From Clostridiales bacterium (lineage in GTDB: Bacteria > Bacillota > Clostridia > Christensenellales > Aristaeellaceae): DNA of 6,901 bases. Of the stretch, positions 1 to 5,416 are shown one piece after another. The stretch spans positions 1 to 6,901 of the forward strand of contig SFJH01000071.1 in assembly GCA_004555155.1 (NCBI GenBank), given 5' to 3'. The notes below the pieces were generated by a model that was given only the letters and a program-made list of their open reading frames with translations, was not told the DNA's origin and made no database searches. The first letter of the stretch is position 1, and every line of letters starts with the position of its first letter. The translations under genes and the position numbers were made by a program.

Positions 1-2
1 TC

Positions 3-332
3 TGCGTGGACGAGGATCCCTCCGTGGCCTGTCAGCGGCTGGCGGGGCGCACCCGCATGGTGCACCTGAAGGACTTCTACGTGCGCAAGCGCGACCCGGG
101 CGACACCACGCAGTTCGACTGCGGCGGCCATTGGTTCCGTTCCCGCGCGGGCCGCTACCTGCGCGGCGCGATTCTGGGACAGGGCGATCTGGACATCTGG
201 GAGAACCTGTCGTACCTGAAGCGCGCGGGCTACGACGGCAACATCATGGTGGAGTTCGAGGGGCTGGAGGATCCGGCCTACGCCTCCGCGGTGTCGCTGG
301 CCAACGCCAGAAGGATCTGGAACGAGGTGTAA
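3..332 (+). CDS. Sugar phosphate isomerase/epimerase-like TIM-barrel protein, C-terminal part (5' end outside window)
   Basis: The reading frame is open from the window edge to a TAA at 330-332, giving about 109 C-terminal residues; the true start lies upstream. The fragment has the look of the last strands of a xylose-isomerase-like (AP endonuclease 2 superfamily) barrel. A VHLKD strand carries a candidate metal-ligand His (codon 63-65). It is followed by GQGDLDI, then a helix and an AGYDG turn, then a final strand MVEFEGLED whose Glu (252-254) is the usual last-strand ligand position. Family members isomerise or epimerise sugars, inositol derivatives or hydroxypyruvate in the cytoplasm using a divalent metal. 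The substrate cannot be told from this fragment, and the upstream neighbours that would indicate it are missing. It converges on the MerR gene across a shared hairpin. The fold assignment is fairly secure; the specific reaction is unknown. Confidence 0.8.
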   Translation, partial: CVDEDPSVACQRLAGRTRMVHLKDFYVRKRDPGDTTQFDCGGHWFRSRAGRYLRGAILGQGDLDIWENLSYLKRAGYDGNIMVEFEGLEDPAYASAVSLANARRIWNEV

Positions 333-341
333 GAGTCCATG

Positions 342-382
342 AAAGGGGAACGGATCGATGTGAAACGATCCGTTCCCCTTTT
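342..382. terminator. Perfect 16-bp hairpin terminator between convergent genes
   Basis: AAAGGGGAACGGATCG (342-357) pairs without mismatch with 366-381 around an 8-nt loop. Read on the plus strand the stem ends in TTTT (379-382), 10 nt after the stop codon of the isomerase-like gene. Read on the minus strand it lies 25 nt past the MerR stop and the arm ends in CCCCTTT. It can therefore serve both convergent genes, with the plus direction having the slightly better T-run. Confidence 0.85.
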
Positions 383-406
383 GCTGGTATGGAGTTTGAA
401 CGCCGC

Positions 407-1177
407 TCATTCCGCGCGGCTGGTCATGGCGACCACGGCGTCCCGGAGGAACTGGGCGCAGCCGGGCACCTCCGCATCGTAGTAGGAGCGGAAGCGCTCG
501 TCGGCTATGTACATCTCCGCCAGACCGGCGTGGGCCTGCGGCGAATAGCGGGTCCAGGTGTAGCTCAGCCAGCGGCGGTGCAGCTCGGCGATTACCGCGC
601 CCACGGGGCCGTCGGGCCGTTGTTTTTCGCGCACGGCTTCTGCCAGCCGGGCGCGGATATCCTCGTCCAGGCGCTGCCACTCGGCGTATTCCGCCGGGCT
701 CAGCGAGAGCAGCCTCCGGTTGGAGGCGTTCACGGCGTCGTCGCCGTATTTCTCCCGGGACTCCCGGCCATATTCCGCCTCGCTTTTGCGCACGGCGTCG
801 CGCTTGAAGCATTCGAATTTTTGCTCGTCCATCATCATTTCATTCCTCTCTTCGGATTCTATGGTGCGCGCCACGGTGGCGATCAGCGCGTCGATGCGCG
901 CGCGCTCGTCCCGCAGCGCCGCCAGATGCCCGCGCAGCGCGGCCATCCGGTCGAAGGCGGGGTCGTCCAGTATCCGTCCGATCTGCGCCAGCTCCACCCC
1001 GAGGGCGCGATAGAACAGGATGTGCTGCAGCCGATTCACCTCCGCGCCGGAATACAGCCGGTAGCCGTTCTCTGCCGTGCGGCAGGGCCGCAGCAGCCCG
1101 ATCTGATGATACCAGCGCAGCGTGCGGGTGGATACGCCGGCCAGCTTCGCCAGATCGTGAATCGTGTATTCCTGCAT
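407..1177 (-). CDS. MerR-family transcriptional regulator with TipAS-like drug-binding domain
   Basis: A 256-residue cytoplasmic DNA-binding regulator. Residues 4-24 form the MerR helix-turn-helix (TIHDLAKLAGVSTRTLRWYH), followed by the IGLL turn and the wing ENGYRLYS (36-43). A long helix follows (about 75-112), which in this family makes the antiparallel dimer coiled coil. Residues about 118-253 match a TipAS domain in length and pattern: aromatic and Trp-rich helices with WQRLDEDI, WLSYTW and YIADERFRSYYD. TipAL and Mta are known relatives; they bind hydrophobic antibiotics or drugs and activate their own and efflux promoters by untwisting a long-spacer promoter. The ATG at 1175-1177 is preceded by AAGGAGGG (1184-1191) at 6 nt. 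The gene has its own MerR-type promoter and lies downstream of the MATE gene on the same strand, so a drug-response role is likely. The ligand and target set are inferred, not visible. Confidence 0.93.
   Translation of the reverse strand: MQEYTIHDLAKLAGVSTRTLRWYHQIGLLRPCRTAENGYRLYSGAEVNRLQHILFYRALGVELAQIGRILDDPAFDRMAALRGHLAALRDERARIDALIATVARTIESEERNEMMMDEQKFECFKRDAVRKSEAEYGRESREKYGDDAVNASNRRLLSLSPAEYAEWQRLDEDIRARLAEAVREKQRPDGPVGAVIAELHRRWLSYTWTRYSPQAHAGLAEMYIADERFRSYYDAEVPGCAQFLRDAVVAMTSRAE
830..850 (-). promoter_or_regulatory. Possible internal ribosome binding site and start for a TipAS-only isoform
   Basis: Inside the MerR gene, three in-frame ATG codons (Met114-116, 830-838) follow GAGAGG (845-850) with a 6-nt gap. 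They sit exactly at the junction between the dimerisation helix and the TipAS-like domain. Starting here would give a 143-residue ligand-domain-only protein. Streptomyces tipA is known to make such a short form from an internal in-frame start. Use of this site here is inference from the sequence alone. Confidence 0.4.
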
Positions 1178-1200
1178 GGGGTTCCCTCCTTCATAGAGGA

Positions 1201-1231
1201 ATTATAGCGGTTGACGCAGCGTCAATGTCAA
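1201..1231 (-). promoter_or_regulatory. MerR-type promoter and operator of the regulator gene
   Basis: On the minus strand, TTGACA (1226-1231) and TATAAT (1201-1206) are separated by 19 bp, longer than the usual 17. The spacer contains a perfect palindrome, TTGACGC-T-GCGTCAA (1211-1225), directly abutting the -35. A 19-20-bp spacer carrying the dyad is the hallmark of MerR-controlled promoters, where the bound activator realigns the two boxes. The predicted transcription start is near 1194, a few bases before the ribosome binding site at 1184-1191, so this promoter serves the MerR gene and implies autoregulation. Confidence 0.88.
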
Positions 1232-1289
1232 TGGGGAAAACCGGCGCTTCGCAAAAAAGCGGATGCGGCCCGAATTCATCGGGTAACAG

Positions 1290-1323
1290 AAAAAAGGGAA
1301 CAGTCCAGATGGCCACGGCTCCC
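1290..1323 (-). terminator. Second, weaker copy of the MATE terminator
   Basis: Read on the minus strand, GGGAGC (1318-1323) can pair with GTTCCC (1296-1301, one G-U pair) before a six-T run (1290-1295). It corresponds to the terminator at 1479-1513 with a shorter stem and changed loop, and follows the truncated MATE tail in the same relative position. It may act as a back-up terminator before the MerR promoter. Confidence 0.5.
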
Positions 1324-1464
1324 GGGGGATCATGCTTTGGTCGCCTCCACGGCGGCGGACTTCATCCGGCGCTTGTCCGCCAGGCGGATCAGGAACAGGA
1401 CGCCGCGGACGTTCAGCTCCACGCACATGCCGATCCACGCGCCGTGCAGGCCGAGGCGCGGGGC
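1309..1464. repeat. Direct repeat, copy 1 (MATE 3' end)
   Basis: This matches 1499-1654 at an offset of 190 bp. From 1311 to 1464 there are six mismatches in 154 aligned bases (about 96% identity), all transitions. A looser match continues to about 1290 through the A-run and GGGAAC of the terminator. Similarity stops abruptly at 1465. Confidence 0.95.
1330..1464 (-). pseudogene. Truncated duplicate of the MATE transporter C-terminus
   Basis: Read in frame, this stretch encodes the last 44 residues of the neighbouring MATE protein plus its TGA (1330-1332), beginning APRLGLHGAW and ending VEATKA. It has no start codon or ribosome binding site of its own and joins directly, through about 14 bp of G-rich sequence, to the terminator of the intact gene. 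Three residues differ from the intact copy (Val for Ile, Asp for Gly, Arg for Trp) and three differences are silent. It is a gene remnant, created either by partial duplication or by deletion of most of a second tandem MATE gene. Confidence 0.85.
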
Positions 1465-1478
1465 GACCGGGGGGCGAC

Positions 1479-1513
1479 AAAAAGGGGAACCGGGGCGGAT
1501 GGCCACGGCTCCC
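1479..1513 (-). terminator. Terminator of the MATE gene
   Basis: Just after the MATE stop codon, the minus strand has GGGAGCC (1507-1513) pairing with GGTTCCC (1485-1491, one G-U pair). An inner GTGG/CCGC pairing is possible, and the hairpin is followed by C and five T residues (1479-1483). The short distance from the stop at 1520-1522 supports intrinsic termination. Confidence 0.7.
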
Positions 1514-1654
1514 GGGGGATCATGCTTTGGTCGCCTCCACGGCGGCGGATTTCATCCAGCGCTTGCCCGCTAGACGGATCAGGAACAGGATGCCGCGGAC
1601 GTTCAGCTCCACGCACATGCCGATCCACGCGCCGTGCAGGCCGAGGCGCGGGGC
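1499..1654. repeat. Direct repeat, copy 2 (within the intact MATE gene)
   Basis: This is the partner of 1309-1464. It covers the last 44 codons, the stop codon and the start of the terminator of the intact exporter gene. Confidence 0.95.
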
Positions 1655-2929
1655 CAGCAGCGCGGACAGCGGGATGCGCACGGCCCACATGCTGAAGAAG
1701 TTCATGCAGCTGGGCACCAGCGTGTCGCCCGCACCCCGGAACACGCCGGAGGCCACGATGGAGGCGGCGTACATCGCCTCGGCGAAGGCCTCGATGCGCA
1801 GCACCTCCGCGCCCAGCGACACGATGGCCGGGTCGGGGGACAGAAGCGAGATCATCCACGGCGCGGCGATGAACATGGCGGCGCCGGAGACGGTCATCAC
1901 GGCGACGCCGAAGAGCGTGGTCATCCAGCCCAGGCGGCGCGTCAGATCCTGGCGGCCCGCGCCGATGCTCTGGCCGATCAGCGTGGAGGCCGCCGCGCCG
2001 ATGCCGTAGCCGGGCATGTAGCAGAGGCTCTCCGCCGTGACGGCGAAGGAGTTGGCCGCGATGGCCACCGTGCCCAGCGGGGACACGATGCGCGTGGACA
2101 TCACCTGCGCGCCGCTCATCACCAGCTGCTCGAAGCCCACCGGCACGGCGATGCGGATCGCCTGCTTTAGGTGCGCCGGCTCAAATTTCAGATGCTCGCC
2201 GCGCCGCAGCTTCAGCAGCGGGGATTGCGCCAGCAGGAAGTACAGCATCAAGAGCGCCGTGACCGCCCGCGCCAGCGCCGTGCCCAGCGCCGCGCCCAGC
2301 ACGCCCAGGTTGGCGCCCGGCAGGTGGACGCCCAGCACCGTGCTGCCCGGGAAGATCAAGAGCAGGTTGAACACCACGTCCAGCGCGCACATCAGGATGT
2401 GCAGCATGCTGGGCACGCGCATGTTGCCGCTGGACTGCAGCATGCCGCCGGCCAGGTTGCAAAGCTGCATGGCCGGCAGCGAGAGCGCGAACACCAGAAA
2501 ATACCAGGAGGCATTCGGACAGATCTCCGGCGTGCCGCCCAGCCAGTGGGGCAGCGCGCCGCTGGCCGCGGCCCCGATCAGCGCCAGCAGCAGCGAGAAG
2601 CCGGTGGCCACCACGAAGGACTGCATCATGATGTTGCGCGCCGTCTTCATCCGGTTCGCGCCGATGAACTGCGCCACCAGCACCGTGAAGCCGGTGGCCG
2701 CCGCCGAGCACACGCCGCCCAGCAGCCACGTGCTGGAGGACACCAGCCCGATGGAGGCCGAATCCGCTGCGCCCAGCTGACCGACCATGGAGGCGTCGAT
2801 GTACTGCATGATGATGTGGGAGATCTGCGCCAGTATGGTGGGAATGCTCAGCTGGACGATCAGCAGCAGCAGCTGCCGCCCGGTCAGCGGCTTGCCCTCG
2901 CGCAGTTGAACCAGTAGCCGGTTTTGCAT
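1520..2929 (-). CDS. MATE-family multidrug/toxin efflux transporter
   Basis: A 469-residue integral membrane protein of normal MATE length, with about twelve hydrophobic helices in two pseudo-repeats. Family marks include an early IDASMVGQLG segment (44-53), QSSGNMRVPS (165-174) in the first half, the mid-protein PVGFEQLVMSG (263-273) opening the second half, and FRGAGDTLVPS (397-407), the characteristic GDT-P motif. MATE proteins export cationic drugs, dyes or metabolites across the cytoplasmic membrane using H+ or Na+ gradients; the substrate here is unknown. The ATG at 2927-2929 follows GAGGAGAGG (2939-2947) at about 9 nt. The gene has its own promoter and terminator. The MerR/TipAS regulator gene lies downstream on the same strand, which suggests drug response. 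The final 44 codons are also present as a truncated tandem copy downstream. The intact gene uses CGT, CTA and AAA where the fragment has CGC, CTG and AAG. Confidence 0.94.
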   Translation of the reverse strand: MQNRLLVQLREGKPLTGRQLLLLIVQLSIPTILAQISHIIMQYIDASMVGQLGAADSASIGLVSSSTWLLGGVCSAAATGFTVLVAQFIGANRMKTARNIMMQSFVVATGFSLLLALIGAAASGALPHWLGGTPEICPNASWYFLVFALSLPAMQLCNLAGGMLQSSGNMRVPSMLHILMCALDVVFNLLLIFPGSTVLGVHLPGANLGVLGAALGTALARAVTALLMLYFLLAQSPLLKLRRGEHLKFEPAHLKQAIRIAVPVGFEQLVMSGAQVMSTRIVSPLGTVAIAANSFAVTAESLCYMPGYGIGAAASTLIGQSIGAGRQDLTRRLGWMTTLFGVAVMTVSGAAMFIAAPWMISLLSPDPAIVSLGAEVLRIEAFAEAMYAASIVASGVFRGAGDTLVPSCMNFFSMWAVRIPLSALLAPRLGLHGAWIGMCVELNVRGILFLIRLAGKRWMKSAAVEATKA

Positions 2930-2973
2930 GGTTGGGAACCTCTCCTCGCCTTTGAAGTGGAGCGCCTTTATCT

Positions 2974-3002
2974 ATATTACCGCCGATGGTGGGGTTTGTC
3001 AA
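2974..3002 (-). promoter_or_regulatory. Promoter of the MATE gene
   Basis: On the minus strand, a perfect -35 TTGACA (2997-3002), a 17-bp spacer and TAATAT (2974-2979) lie 45 bp before the start codon. The spacer is of normal length and has no dyad matching the MerR operator at 1211-1225, so direct MerR-type activation here is not supported by what is seen. Confidence 0.75.
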
Positions 3003-3218
3003 TTCCGGATCGGGGTTGCTTCGCGGAAAGCCGGGGAAATGCCGTCAATCGGCGTTTGCGGGGGTGGGCTTCCCATAAAAAGGCTCTTCAAGGAAAGTTC
3101 GGCCACATGGCTCCAAGGATCACACTGCCTGGCGCCGGAATGGAGGAAACGACGTCGAAGAGATGTGATTCGCCCTTTCGCTGCCGTTGTCATTCATGGC
3201 AGAGCCATGGACATACGC
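3003..3218. other. Intergenic stretch without a supported gene
   Basis: Between the MATE promoter and the tandem terminators I see no convincing gene. Short open frames on both strands lack ribosome binding sites and family features. The only structures noted are a small hairpin, CATGGC-AGA-GCCATG (3195-3209), and the 8-bp palindrome CGACGTCG (3150-3157). Neither has an assignable role. Confidence 0.5.
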
Positions 3219-3310
3219 GCTGCGGATCATTCGCATAGCCTGGGTTTCCGGGAAAAACCGAAAAAACGGGGGGAACGAACGCCGGATTGACGTTCGCTCC
3301 CCCCGTCCAG
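3219..3310. repeat. Tandem terminator repeat, distal copy
   Basis: First of two head-to-tail units of about 92 bp, beginning GCTGCGGATCATTCGC. It differs from the next unit by three substitutions and one A-run indel. It contains a full terminator hairpin plus about 40 bp that would lie beyond the T-run in the direction of transcription. Confidence 0.95.
3261..3306 (-). terminator. Distal tandem terminator
   Basis: A 16-bp stem (3266-3281 with 3291-3306; one G-U pair, no mismatches) surrounds a 9-nt loop and is followed on the minus strand by six T residues (3261-3266, overlapping the stem base). Its pairing is slightly better than that of the proximal copy. It would act as a second barrier behind the terminator at 3353-3399. 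Confidence 0.85.
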
Positions 3311-3404
3311 GCTGCGGATCATTCGCATAGCCTGGGTTTCCGGGAAGAACCGAAAAAAACGGGGGGGACGAACGCCGGATTGACGTTCGCTCCCCCCGTT
3401 CAGG
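3311..3404. repeat. Tandem terminator repeat, proximal copy
   Basis: Second unit, abutting the first without a gap and ending 2 nt beyond the stop codon of the dehydratase gene. The duplicated unit is therefore purely non-coding. Confidence 0.95.
3353..3399 (-). terminator. Proximal terminator of the dehydratase gene
   Basis: Eight bases after the TGA (3407-3409), the minus strand forms a GC-rich 16-bp stem (3384-3399 with 3359-3374; one A-C mismatch and one G-U pair) with a 9-nt loop. It is followed by a run of seven T residues (3353-3359). This is a textbook strong intrinsic terminator. Confidence 0.92.
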
Positions 3405-3406
3405 TA

Positions 3407-5335
3407 TCACACAGCGGTCTTTTCCGAAGCGGCATCCTCGCTCTGCTTCGGGTGGTATTCGGGCACGAATTCGCGGATGCCGTCGCGGATGTGCTCCGGG
3501 TCGTCCTCCGCCTGTTTGAGCAGCGCCTGGATGCGCGCCTCGAAGTGATCGTAGTCCATCTCGATGGGCGGCGCGATGAAGATCTGCTCGTGGTGGGTCT
3601 TCTGCATCCGCGCGCGCTCCTCTGGCTTCATCAGCTCCTCGTATAGCTTCTCGCCGGGGCGCAGACCCACGTACTTCAGCTCGATGTCCCGGCCCGGCGT
3701 GTAGCCCGACAGCCGGATCAGGTTGCGCGCCAGGTCGGCGATCTTCACCGGCGTGCCCATGTCCAGGATGAACAGCGAGCCGCTGCGCCGGGATGCGCCG
3801 GCCTGCAGCACCAGCTGGGAGGCCTCCGGGATGGTCATGAAGTAGCGCTCCATGTCCGGGTGGGTCAGCGTCACCGGGCCGCCGCTGGCGATCTGGTTGC
3901 GGAACAGCGGGATCACACTGCCGTTGGAGCCCAGCACGTTGCCGAAGCGCACGGCCATGTATTCCGTGTGGCTGCGCAGAGCCATGTACTGCACGATCAG
4001 CTCCGTGATGCGCTTGGTGGCGCCCATCACGTTGGTGGGGTTGACCGCCTTGTCCGTGGACAGCTGCACGTACTGCTTCACGCCGTATTTGTCCGCGCAG
4101 AGCGCCACGTTCAGCGTGCCGCCCACGTTGTTCTTCACGGCCTCGGCGGGGCTGTCCTCCATCAGCGGCACGTGCTTGTGCGCCGCCGCGTGGAACACCA
4201 CGTCCGGCCGATACTGCGCGAACACCGCCTCCAGCCGCTTCCGGTCGCGGATGGAGCCGATCAGCACCTCGGCGTTCAGCGCGCTGCCGTACTTCTGGCG
4301 CAGCTCGTAGAGCAGCTCGTAGGCGTTGTTCTCGTAGATGTCGAATATGATCAGCCGCTTCGGGGAGAAGCGCGCAATCTGGCGGCACAGCTCGGAGCCG
4401 ATGGAGCCGCCGCCGCCCGTCACCAGCACCGTGCGGTCGGTCAGGTAGCTGCGGATGGAATCCATGTCCAGCTTCACCTCGTCGCGGCAGAGCAGGTCGG
4501 CGATGTTCACGTCGCGCACTGCGCCCATCTGGGGCTTGCCGTCCACCACCTCGGACAGCATCGGCACGTAGCGCAGCTTGCAGTCCGTCTGGGCGCAGAT
4601 GTTCATGATCCGGCGCTTGTCCACCGCGCTGGCCGAGGGAATGGCGATGATGATCTCGTCGATGGCGTATCGGCGCGCGTATTCGGGGATGTTCTCCGTG
4701 GAGTACAACACCTTCACCCGCCCGATGCGCGTGCCGGCCTTGGCCGGGTCGTCGTCCACGGCGATGACCACCGTGGCGTCGCCGGACAGCCGCGTGTCCC
4801 GGATGGTGGTCGCGCCGGCCCAGCCCGCACCCACCACCATCACCCGCCGGAGCATGTGGGCCTGGGAGCCCTTCGCGGCGCGCCAGGTCATGCGCCAGAA
4901 GGCCCGGCCGCCCATGCGGGTGACCACGGTCAGAAACGTCATGATGAACCAGGCGATGATGTACACCGCCCGGGGCAGGGAGACAGACTTCGGCAGCAGA
5001 GAATAGACGTCCATCAGCCGCGTGAAGGCGTAGGTCGCCACCACCGTGAAGCCGCTGCCCAGCGCGATGGTGAAGATCTCCTCCAGCCCGGCGTACTTCC
5101 ACAGCCGCCGGTACAGCCCTGCCAGCGCGAAGCAGCCGATGCAGATGGCGCAGAGGAACGGCGTCAGCCGTTGCAGCGCGCCGGAGAATTGCTGATATGT
5201 AGGGCTTTGCAGGTTCAGATTAAAGCGCAGCATCATCGCAAAGGCGAAGGCCACGTTGACTACGATCAGATCGATGCCCATATAGAGGAATGTGCGCAGC
5301 ACAGTCCTCTGGGATAGCTTTGGCTTTTCGGCCAT
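3407..5335 (-). CDS. Membrane-anchored nucleoside-diphosphate-sugar 4,6-dehydratase (PglF/WbpM/CapD/EpsC-type polysaccharide biosynthesis protein)
   Basis: A 642-residue protein of the long, membrane-bound form. Four hydrophobic helices (about 18-36, 57-75, 86-104, 122-139) precede a first Rossmann domain with VVGAGWAG (167-174). A second, extended-SDR catalytic domain follows with VTGGGGSIGSEL (305-316) for NAD(P) binding. The catalytic region reads STDKAVNPTNVMGATK (426-441): Thr427-Asp428-Lys429 and Lys441, with Met437 where classical SDRs have Tyr. This is as known for PglF and WbpM dehydratases. RPGEKLYEEL (559-568) is another family mark. Relatives convert UDP-GlcNAc to its 4-keto-6-deoxy derivative, the first step to di-N-acetylbacillosamine, QuiNAc or similar sugars for capsule, exopolysaccharide or glycoprotein. 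The ATG follows GGAGGGG (5341-5347) at 5 nt. No glycosyltransferases are in view, so the end product is unknown. It has its own promoter and a double terminator, so it is probably monocistronic. Confidence 0.95.
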   Translation of the reverse strand: MAEKPKLSQRTVLRTFLYMGIDLIVVNVAFAFAMMLRFNLNLQSPTYQQFSGALQRLTPFLCAICIGCFALAGLYRRLWKYAGLEEIFTIALGSGFTVVATYAFTRLMDVYSLLPKSVSLPRAVYIIAWFIMTFLTVVTRMGGRAFWRMTWRAAKGSQAHMLRRVMVVGAGWAGATTIRDTRLSGDATVVIAVDDDPAKAGTRIGRVKVLYSTENIPEYARRYAIDEIIIAIPSASAVDKRRIMNICAQTDCKLRYVPMLSEVVDGKPQMGAVRDVNIADLLCRDEVKLDMDSIRSYLTDRTVLVTGGGGSIGSELCRQIARFSPKRLIIFDIYENNAYELLYELRQKYGSALNAEVLIGSIRDRKRLEAVFAQYRPDVVFHAAAHKHVPLMEDSPAEAVKNNVGGTLNVALCADKYGVKQYVQLSTDKAVNPTNVMGATKRITELIVQYMALRSHTEYMAVRFGNVLGSNGSVIPLFRNQIASGGPVTLTHPDMERYFMTIPEASQLVLQAGASRRSGSLFILDMGTPVKIADLARNLIRLSGYTPGRDIELKYVGLRPGEKLYEELMKPEERARMQKTHHEQIFIAPPIEMDYDHFEARIQALLKQAEDDPEHIRDGIREFVPEYHPKQSEDAASEKTAV

Positions 5336-5354
5336 GAAAACCCCTCCAGCAGAG

Positions 5355-5416
5355 TTGCGTAGATTTCATCTGGTCTATTGTATCATTTCCTTCCCCATTT
5401 TGCAAATCTACTGCAA
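5355..5416. repeat. Inverted repeat enclosing the dehydratase promoter
   Basis: TTGCGTAGATTT (5355-5366) and AAATCTACTGCAA (5404-5416) are inverted repeats with 12 paired bases and one unpaired T. Their inner ends flank the -35 and -10 boxes, and one arm includes the stop codon of the upstream gene. The 37-nt gap and absence of a T-run argue against a terminator. A regulator site pair or a hairpin in read-through mRNA is possible. Confidence 0.6.
5377..5405 (-). promoter_or_regulatory. Promoter of the dehydratase gene
   Basis: On the minus strand, TTGCAA (5400-5405), 17 bp and TACAAT (5377-5382) with an extended -10 TG (TGATACAAT). The -35 box begins only 3 bases past the stop codon of the preceding gene (5408-5410). 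The expected transcript would start near 5370, giving a leader of about 35 nt. Confidence 0.7.

Noticed and set aside
131..1207. Long plus-strand open frame across the MerR gene
   Set aside because: It is antisense to the MerR/TipAS gene, runs through the convergent terminator, and its translation is Arg/Gly/Val-rich without family features. GC-rich genes commonly give such antisense open frames.
1202..1480. Small minus-strand frame covering the MATE remnant
   Set aside because: It reads the duplicated segment in a different frame from the transporter and overlaps the MerR operator. The in-frame reading matches the MATE C-terminus and is the correct one.
2999..3193. 64-codon minus-strand open frame upstream of the MATE gene
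   Set aside because: No ribosome binding site of note and no recognisable features, and it ends at the MATE -35 box. Not enough support for a small gene.
3219..3404. CRISPR array or insertion-sequence end as an explanation of the tandem repeat
   Set aside because: There are only two directly abutting units without spacers and no transposase or target duplication nearby. The content is a terminator hairpin and T-run.
3120..5102. 660-codon minus-strand open frame overlapping the dehydratase gene
   Set aside because: It is in another frame of the dehydratase gene and has a low-complexity Arg/His/Gly composition. It also reads on through both terminator hairpins.
3860..5317. 485-codon plus-strand open frame opposite the dehydratase gene
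   Set aside because: Antisense shadow, rich in His, Val and Arg, with no ribosome binding site or recognisable domain.
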